In this document: positions 41,597-46,708 of the stretch, piece after piece
Layout: the number at the start of each line of letters is the position of its first letter
Position numbering within the stretch: position 1 is the stretch's first letter
The notes under the pieces: generated by a model
Databases searched by the model: none
The model's input: only the letters and a program-made list of their open reading frames with translations
Told to the model about the DNA's origin: nothing
Translations under genes and position numbers: made by a program
DNA from: Nitrosopumilaceae archaeon
GTDB lineage: Archaea > Thermoproteota > Nitrososphaeria > Nitrososphaerales > Nitrosopumilaceae
Assembly (NCBI GenBank): GCA_024644385.1
Contig: JAHELB010000009.1
Location: forward strand, 1 to 46,708
Reading direction: 5' to 3'
DNA: 46,708 bases

Positions 41597-41701
41597 ATGG
41601 TAATACACTGTGAATGTGGTGTCTGCCGACATCAAGTTGAAACTGAGTGCATTAAACAAGAATGTCTCTGTTGTAGTAATTTCCATATCCGTTCAGGATA
41701 A
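41597..41701 (+). CDS. 34-aa cysteine-rich protein
   Basis: ATG 41597 to TAA 41701 codes for MVIHCECGVCRHQVETECIK plus QECLCCSNFHIRSG. Seven cysteines (residues 5, 7, 10, 18, 23, 25, 26) and three histidines in 34 residues indicate a zinc- or metal-binding micro-protein. GTTATATC (41568-41575) is centred about 25 bp upstream, giving a leaderless gene. Unknown function. Confidence 0.65.
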   Translation: MVIHCECGVCRHQVETECIKQECLCCSNFHIRSG

Positions 41702-41765
41702 ATTTCAAATTACTCATTATGATAATGAATTGGTTGCAGGATTAGCATCTGTTACTTTGCATAAT

Positions 41766-42185
41766 TCAACTTACCTCGATGTTCTTTTTATCTTGAAACT
41801 TTTCCCCATTTTTATTTGAAAATTCTCCTGTTACAATATAGATTCCAGGTTCGCTTAAAATCAATGTAAGGGTTGTAATATCGACATTGATATTTTCAAA
41901 AACTTTAGCAGTTTTTTCGGTGCATTCTATATTGATTTCCCTCCCCTCAATTTGCCTACCTTCTTTTGTTATCTGGACTTCATATGACCCACATTCACTT
42001 CCATACCCATTAAGAAATAAGGAAAAAGTTAGTTCTTCTCCAATTGCATACTTGTCTTTGATCCCAGATAGGCCAATTTTATAAAATGGGTCAATTTTTA
42101 CCTCTTCTTGATTTTCTGATGAAAACATAATCAAAATAATCACAATGGGAATGACAATTAGGATTAATTTTGAGGTTTTTTTCAA
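41766..42185 (-). CDS. Membrane-anchored beta-domain protein
   Basis: Protein of 139 residues with an N-terminal hydrophobic segment (LILIVIPIVIILIMF) and an extracytoplasmic immunoglobulin-like beta domain: YAIGEELTFSLFLNGYGSEC, GSYEVQITKEGRQIEGREIN and the ending GIYIVTGEFSNKNGEKFQDK. Two cysteines may form a disulfide. The start is placed at TTG 42185 because TATAAATA (42209-42216 on the plus strand) is about 27 bp upstream; an upstream TTG at 42239 would add 18 residues. Function unknown; likely surface protein or periplasmic-like module. Confidence 0.6.
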   Translation of the reverse strand: MKKTSKLILIVIPIVIILIMFSSENQEEVKIDPFYKIGLSGIKDKYAIGEELTFSLFLNGYGSECGSYEVQITKEGRQIEGREINIECTEKTAKVFENINVDITTLTLILSEPGIYIVTGEFSNKNGEKFQDKKNIEVS

Positions 42186-42291
42186 ACCATTTCTTAAAAA
42201 AATTTCTGTATAAATAAAATATGCGCATGATAATGACAATTTTAAATTAAATCAAACTAGGTAGATTCTTTTGACGTAGAAAATAAAGGAC

Positions 42292-42317
42292 CAAATTTCA
42301 GCGGAACTTGAAATTTG
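42292..42317. terminator. Strong hairpin between two minus-strand genes
   Basis: CAAATTTCA (42292-42300) and TGAAATTTG (42309-42317) form a perfect 9-bp stem with an 8-nt loop. It lies 22 bp beyond the stop of the 83-aa gene (minus strand). It may stabilise or terminate that transcript, or act as an operator for the downstream membrane-protein gene. Confidence 0.4.
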
Positions 42318-42339
42318 CTAAAAATTTATTCTAAAAAAA

Positions 42340-42591
42340 CTACTGTGTAGACTCTAACCTAACCTTGACATGCATCCCCTTACCATGAGAACGAAGATCC
42401 TTGTTTATTCCTAACACCTTCCATTTTTTTCCTTTCAATAAAACTTCAGATTCCTCCTTGTTTTTGAATTTGTCAATTAATTTGGAAGGTAAATCTTCAA
42501 ACCGGTCAAACTTAGCTATGGTTTTCTCTTCTCCTTTTATCAATTGTGTGAACTCTATCAGAGTTGCTTCAAAAAAATCATCATGAGGCAT
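42340..42591 (-). CDS. Small hypothetical protein
   Basis: Basic/acidic mixed alpha/beta protein of 83 residues: MPHDDFFEATLIEFTQLIKG, KFDRFEDLPSKLIDKFKNKE and SEVLLKGKKWKVLGINKDLR with HGKGMHVKVRLESTQ at the end. The last part looks like two beta strands. I do not recognise the family. It ends in a strong hairpin. The TATA region upstream is AT-rich but without a clear box. Confidence 0.6.
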   Translation of the reverse strand: MPHDDFFEATLIEFTQLIKGEEKTIAKFDRFEDLPSKLIDKFKNKEESEVLLKGKKWKVLGINKDLRSHGKGMHVKVRLESTQ

Positions 42592-42669
42592 TTTTTATAA
42601 TAGTATGAAATTAGATTTTAATTTTTGGATTTTATTTGAAAAATTTAGAACAACTAATTAATAATCAAA

Positions 42670-43035
42670 TTATTTAAAAAGCATATTTTTTTGCATGCTT
42701 ACAAGGTTTTGAAGATTAGGAGGTTTTTCTTCAACTGAATGGACTCCAAAATCCAACAATTCCTTGACCTGATCTTCATTAAAATCCAAAACACTAACTA
42801 CCACAACTTTTTTCAATTCTGATGGTCTTTGAGTTTTCAAATCTCGAAGAAAATCTAAACCGCTATATTTTGGCATGCACATATCAAGCAGGATCAAGTC
42901 ATAATCATTTTTTACAACCTGTTTTAATCCATCTTTTCCATCATTGCAACTAGTAATAGAGTGATTGTCTGCAGTAAACATATCTGAATACAATTCACAA
43001 ATTTGTGGCGAATCATCAATGTGTAAGACTTTCAT
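42670..43035 (-). CDS. CheY-like response-regulator receiver
   Basis: Stand-alone receiver domain of 121 residues. The acidic pair DD at 7-8, the phospho-acceptor Asp51 in LILLDMCMPKYSG, the Ser in VVVVSVLDF (usual Thr/Ser) and the Lys in VEEKPPN near 99 are all present. No DNA-binding output or kinase is attached or nearby. It is 89 bp downstream of the polysaccharide deacetylase on the same strand and may act on that system by protein contact, which is inference. Confidence 0.9.
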   Translation of the reverse strand: MKVLHIDDSPQICELYSDMFTADNHSITSCNDGKDGLKQVVKNDYDLILLDMCMPKYSGLDFLRDLKTQRPSELKKVVVVSVLDFNEDQVKELLDFGVHSVEEKPPNLQNLVSMQKNMLFK

Positions 43036-43124
43036 AAGATATACTTTTGAGATTAAATAATTATAACAATTGTATGTTCATTTAAACAAACTTGGATTTT
43101 ACTTGTTTATTGAGGCTAATTTTT

Positions 43125-45557
43125 TTAGATGTTAATTATATTCTGATCAATTAAATATTCTACCCCTTTTACAAATTCTTCATCAGAAAGTAAATCCTCA
43201 GACCACCATTTTGCGTTACTCTTCATCCAAGGTGGAATTTTCGTTGGGACTGGTCCGTTTTTCTCAGTTGGGTTTACATGGATAATTTTTTCATCTATTA
43301 AAAATTGGATTCCATTTACAAACGTAATGTCATTAATTTTTTCTTCAGCCCACCATTTAGCATTGTGTTTTATCCAAGTAGGGACCAGAGAAGATTCTAC
43401 ATCTATCTCATCCAAGAACACAATTTTGATCTTTTTATCTTTCAAACTGGAAAATAACCACTTTAATTCATTAAATTGCTGAGAATTGATTTCATTCTTG
43501 TAATTATCGTCATAAAAATTAGCGAACTCTTGCGGATGTAAAGTAACTACGGCAAATCCAAATTTTTTCATGCTTTCATTTATTTGTTGTAAAGTAGTTT
43601 GGTGTGATACACCCACAAATTTCATCTGCTCTTTATTCAAATCTCCGGTAAACGCGGTTTCCGGGAAGCGGTACAATTTTTGTCCATATTTTGGGAATGG
43701 AGGTGTTTCTTCATCTAACTCTGAACTAAAATGAGTAAATTTTAGGGACTCTAGTGCAGAAATTGTGTCGTCATTGAATGCATTAAATGGTGGAATGAAC
43801 ACATCTGGTTGTACTCCAAATAATGATTTGATCTTGTCATTTGCACGCAAAATCAACATTTCTTGTCCTTCTTTAGAAAACTGAGTGAAATTTTCGTGCT
43901 CCCATCCATGATTGGCAAATTTCAGATAGGGACTGTTTTTATTATATTTCAGAAATGATACTAACTTTTGATCATCTCCGATTTGACCTCCTATTACCCC
44001 AATGGTAAGTTTTACATCACTTTCAATAAAGGAATTGATTATTTCCATTTGAACATCATCTAGAAAATGGTCCTGTACATCATCTAGCCTAAATGCAATA
44101 CATTCACAGGAATCAAAAATTGAGATATTTGGATCATTACCTTTTTTTAAAAAGGAATCTTGCAAATCCATAATTTTAAAATCAGAAATCTCTAAGTTGA
44201 CACTCTCATTTGATTTGTCTTTGATTCTAAATTGAATTTGCGTGATTTTTGTAGAATTGATCTCTCCGGTAATATCCATATCATTTAATTCAAAAATTTG
44301 GATTGTTTTTTTATTAGGTGGAATGTCATCTATCGGAATTTTAAAGGTTTGCCATGATGATTCAAAATTGTCATTCGAAAAATATACCCAAAACTCTTTC
44401 AACGATAGAGGCTTATCTATCTTATAGGATAATTGAAGTTCCTTATTTGCCAGATTAATTGGTGAAAATGATTTACTTCTGGTAAAGACAGCATTTCCCT
44501 CTCCACCAGTTTCTAGTTCTAAAAAGAAATCAGAATCAGGTTTTAACTTTTGAATTCCCGCGGCAGATTGTTTAACCCATGTTAAATTAGCAAGGTTTTC
44601 TATATCTTGAAACGTAGTTTGGATAGAATTGAAAATGGTATTATTTTGAGGAACTTCTAAATTTTTTCTTGAAATGTATGGCTTGTCTGTTTCAATCTTA
44701 AATTCTGCATGACCCTTATCAATTGAAATTTCGCTGTTTGCAAGAATTTGGGAAGGGTCATTTTCATCATAAATTAAAATTCCATATTTACCAACCTTTA
44801 ATTCAGATATGTGAGCACTCCCACGGTTAAATGTTACAGTCTTTTCAAATCCTTTTGAATCAAAAATTTCGACAATATAATTTGCCCCCCAAGAATAGTT
44901 AGGACTATTTTCAGTACTGGTCTGAATAATGATATAATCAACCTTGGCAGGCCAGTCTGTAACAATTTTAAAATCATGACTGCCTGATGCCAGTCTTATT
45001 GGGGAATACTCGTATACAATATCATTATCGATAGAAACTTCTGCTTTGTAGAATTCACCCTCTGAAATTGTTGAAGGTAACCAGAACCTTTGGGTTTTTC
45101 CTTCAGCATCGGTGTGTGTGGTTTGAATTACATTTCCTTTATGAGAGTATACTTTCAAAACAGCATCCTCTATTGGAGTCGCTCCATCCTCATAATATGC
45201 AAAAAATTTCATCCCAATAGATGGATTGATTGGGATCTTTATCACTTGGCTTATTTTGTTTTCTAGTGCGAGAAATTTTGTCCCAACTAGCATATCATTA
45301 GAGTAGGCAGAAATCTTGTATTTTTTCCCAATAGGTAACTCGGAATTAAAATAAGGATCCAACTTCTTTCCAATTAATTCTAAATTAATTTCCTTATCTT
45401 CAGAGTTAATTTGTAATTGAGAGTTACCAAGAGACATCCTGTCTCCATTGGGATATGTTAATTCAAATCGAATAGATGCTTGTTCTGCATATATCCCATC
45501 GATTACATTTGGAATTAAAAAAACCCCTAAAACTAATAATAAAAATATCTTCTTCAT
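43125..45557 (-). CDS. Secreted polysaccharide deacetylase with C-terminal repeats
   Basis: Exported protein of 810 residues. A signal peptide (LLLVLGVFLIPNVIDGIYA) is followed by about 460 residues of beta-sandwich-type domains, then a NodB-homology deacetylase: RLDDVQD near 490 (metal Asp), NHGWEH near 550 (two metal His), PPFNAFND near 587 and VVTLHPQE near 672 (catalytic His). The end has two repeats of about 40 residues, WIKHNAKWWAEEKINDITF and WMKSNAKWWSEDLLSDEEF, a motif common in thaumarchaeal surface proteins. One base separates it from the glycosyltransferase. It would deacetylate an N-acetylated cell-surface polysaccharide. Confidence 0.88.
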   Translation of the reverse strand: MKKIFLLLVLGVFLIPNVIDGIYAEQASIRFELTYPNGDRMSLGNSQLQINSEDKEINLELIGKKLDPYFNSELPIGKKYKISAYSNDMLVGTKFLALENKISQVIKIPINPSIGMKFFAYYEDGATPIEDAVLKVYSHKGNVIQTTHTDAEGKTQRFWLPSTISEGEFYKAEVSIDNDIVYEYSPIRLASGSHDFKIVTDWPAKVDYIIIQTSTENSPNYSWGANYIVEIFDSKGFEKTVTFNRGSAHISELKVGKYGILIYDENDPSQILANSEISIDKGHAEFKIETDKPYISRKNLEVPQNNTIFNSIQTTFQDIENLANLTWVKQSAAGIQKLKPDSDFFLELETGGEGNAVFTRSKSFSPINLANKELQLSYKIDKPLSLKEFWVYFSNDNFESSWQTFKIPIDDIPPNKKTIQIFELNDMDITGEINSTKITQIQFRIKDKSNESVNLEISDFKIMDLQDSFLKKGNDPNISIFDSCECIAFRLDDVQDHFLDDVQMEIINSFIESDVKLTIGVIGGQIGDDQKLVSFLKYNKNSPYLKFANHGWEHENFTQFSKEGQEMLILRANDKIKSLFGVQPDVFIPPFNAFNDDTISALESLKFTHFSSELDEETPPFPKYGQKLYRFPETAFTGDLNKEQMKFVGVSHQTTLQQINESMKKFGFAVVTLHPQEFANFYDDNYKNEINSQQFNELKWLFSSLKDKKIKIVFLDEIDVESSLVPTWIKHNAKWWAEEKINDITFVNGIQFLIDEKIIHVNPTEKNGPVPTKIPPWMKSNAKWWSEDLLSDEEFVKGVEYLIDQNIINI

Positions 45558-45558
45558 T

Positions 45559-46708
45559 TTACCTTGTCAACCACTCATTTTTTCTGAATCCCCACAATGC
45601 TGGAAATATTAACCACGAGGTGACAAAGGTAGTCAAAAGATCCATCAAGGGTTTAAACAGCCAGGTCTTTGCTCGATAATCGCGAAATTTATAATCTGAA
45701 CCATGTGCTAAACCTGGTAAAATCATTCCGGCCAAATACAATAACGGTAAGGAAACGTTGTTGAGTACAATGGGGACATATAGAAATACTGTAAGGATTA
45801 TCATTGGCATTGAAAACATTGACATAAAATCTAAATAAAAAATCGAAGCCATTAGTGGATGTTTCTTCCAAAAGAATGTACTTACAAAGAAATTAACTCT
45901 CAAAGTGCCTTTTTTCCACCTTTTTTGTTGTTTGATGAAAATTTTCCATGATTCTGGTACGTCTGTATATACAATTGCACTTGCAACGTAACCTGTCTTC
46001 CAAGCCACAAATGCTTGTGCTGTTAATGCTCTGTCTTCAGCGTCATCATATTCTGACATGGCTTGCATTGTTTTTTTTGAAAGCGATGAAATTTTTTTCC
46101 CATTTTTGTGCACATACATACTTGCAATTTGATCTTTCGCCCACTTTGGTGCCATAGCGTATGATGTTAATTCCCTATCGTCCCCGTAGTGAATTGGAGA
46201 TTCTGCCCAATATGGAATAAATTGCTCTAAAGACTCACGTCTATAGGCAGCAAGGCACCCTGAACAACACAGGACAGATCCAAATTTACTTTCCGTTGTT
46301 TTGCGGATATTAAAAAAATAATCGTACCAAACATCTTGAAATTTTGTTAACAAATTTTTTCTGGAATTCCAGACCTTGGCGTGTCCAACAAGGGCTCCCA
46401 ACCTAGAATCTTTTGAAAATGCTTTAACAAACTCTTCAATTGCGTGTTGATCTATAATGCTATCTGAATCTATAAGAACAAAATACTCTCCATTTGCAAT
46501 TTTAAACCCATCTGCAAGTGCACGTCTTTTTCCTGAATTTTTCTTGTGAATTACTTTTAATCTTCTACCATGCTGTTTGACCAAATCATCTAATATTTTT
46601 TTACTCCCATCATTACTTCCATCGTTAACAGCTATTACTTCGATTTTTTTGTATGATGAACTCAAAATGGAGTTCAGAACATCTCTTATCATTTCTTTTT
46701 GATTATAC
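45559..46708 (-). CDS. Membrane glycosyltransferase family 2, 5' end cut by the window
   Basis: Processive family-2 glycosyltransferase. The visible 382 residues include VIAVNDGSNDGSKK, the DxD site FVLIDSDSII, ED in DAEDRALTAQA, and QQKRWKKGTLR (QxxRW), the mark of polymer-forming synthases such as PgaC, HasA and cellulose synthase; three or four membrane helices follow (MSMFSMPMIILTVFLYVPIV). The ATG at 46692 cannot be the start: codons before it read YNQKE, part of the conserved PxYNEE motif, so the gene continues past the edge. Together with the deacetylase one base downstream it looks like a PgaC/PgaB-type pair. Confidence 0.88.
   Translation of the reverse strand, partial: YNQKEMIRDVLNSILSSSYKKIEVIAVNDGSNDGSKKILDDLVKQHGRRLKVIHKKNSGKRRALADGFKIANGEYFVLIDSDSIIDQHAIEEFVKAFSKDSRLGALVGHAKVWNSRKNLLTKFQDVWYDYFFNIRKTTESKFGSVLCCSGCLAAYRRESLEQFIPYWAESPIHYGDDRELTSYAMAPKWAKDQIASMYVHKNGKKISSLSKKTMQAMSEYDDAEDRALTAQAFVAWKTGYVASAIVYTDVPESWKIFIKQQKRWKKGTLRVNFFVSTFFWKKHPLMASIFYLDFMSMFSMPMIILTVFLYVPIVLNNVSLPLLYLAGMILPGLAHGSDYKFRDYRAKTWLFKPLMDLLTTFVTSWLIFPALWGFRKNEWLTR

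Noticed and set aside
41610-41819. 69-aa plus-strand frame
   Set aside because: It overlaps the cysteine-rich 34-aa gene in another frame and the 3' end of the convergent membrane-protein gene. It has no promoter at the proper distance, whereas the 34-aa frame does.
46680-46692. ATG 46692 as the real start of the glycosyltransferase
   Set aside because: In-frame codons up to the window edge code for YNQKE, part of the conserved N-terminal motif, so the gene extends beyond the window.

Overview
The window looks like a chromosomal segment of a marine, Nitrosopumilus-type ammonia-oxidising thaumarchaeon. The evidence is a strongly AT-rich sequence with archaeal information genes (TFB, Gar1, SRP19, ribosomal protein S8e, aIF1A), a tRNA-Leu with a short intron at position 37/38, many genes with a TATA-like box about 25-28 bp before the start codon (leaderless transcripts), a PEFG-type C-terminal sorting signal, a fused siroheme decarboxylase and many tiny zinc-finger proteins. 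No amo genes are present, so the ammonia-oxidiser assignment is inference from gene content.

Layout. 1-3.9 kb: phosphate transporter PiT, a bicarbonate transporter SbtA with its PII-like partner SbtB, then a small arsenic cluster (arsR divergent from arsC and an aquaporin). 3.9-7.6 kb: tight tetrapyrrole operon hemL-hemC-cobA-hemD. 7.7-8.7 kb: a PEFG-anchored secreted protein and a small zinc protein. 8.9-14.1 kb: Fe-S assembly operon sufB-sufD-Rieske-sufS-sufU plus a zinc-ribbon gene. 14.1-18.5 kb: pgk, PAP2 phosphatase, small unknown genes, a coiled-coil protein with a histone-H1-like repeated tail, an orphan cyclin-fold-like protein and an OB-fold protein. 18.7 kb: tRNA-Leu(CAA). 19.1-26.9 kb: a DedA-like membrane protein, HD hydrolase, a second tetrapyrrole operon on the minus strand (precorrin-2 dehydrogenase, hemA, hemB), divergent ahbAB siroheme decarboxylase, aldo/keto reductase and a chlorite-dismutase-family protein. 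27-31.4 kb (minus): DUF167, sufC, tfb, gar1, srp19, rps8e, scpB, scpA. 31.5-33.8 kb: zinc alcohol dehydrogenase, YkgJ-like protein, aIF1A, cold-shock protein. 33.9-35.4 kb: a run of very small genes (a 24-aa membrane peptide, a ribbon-helix-helix regulator with a dual-dyad operator, two zinc-finger proteins). 35.5-42.6 kb: HD-acetyltransferase fusion, CBS protein, helix-hairpin-helix protein, dodecin, HerA-like ATPase, more micro-genes. 42.7-46.7 kb (minus): CheY-like receiver, a polysaccharide deacetylase and a membrane glycosyltransferase cut by the window edge.

How it fits together. The two tetrapyrrole operons and ahbAB together cover glutamyl-tRNA to siroheme and on to 12,18-didecarboxysiroheme, i.e. 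the archaeal siroheme route to heme. The Suf genes supply Fe-S clusters; sufC lies 15 kb from sufBDSU, but both promoters carry a near-identical 14-bp element that resembles a DtxR/IdeR-type iron box, suggesting one iron-responsive regulon. The glycosyltransferase and deacetylase resemble the synthase/deacetylase pair of PNAG-type exopolysaccharide systems. No CRISPR array, insertion sequence, rRNA or prophage was seen, and no gene-free stretch exceeds about 250 bp once the small genes are counted.
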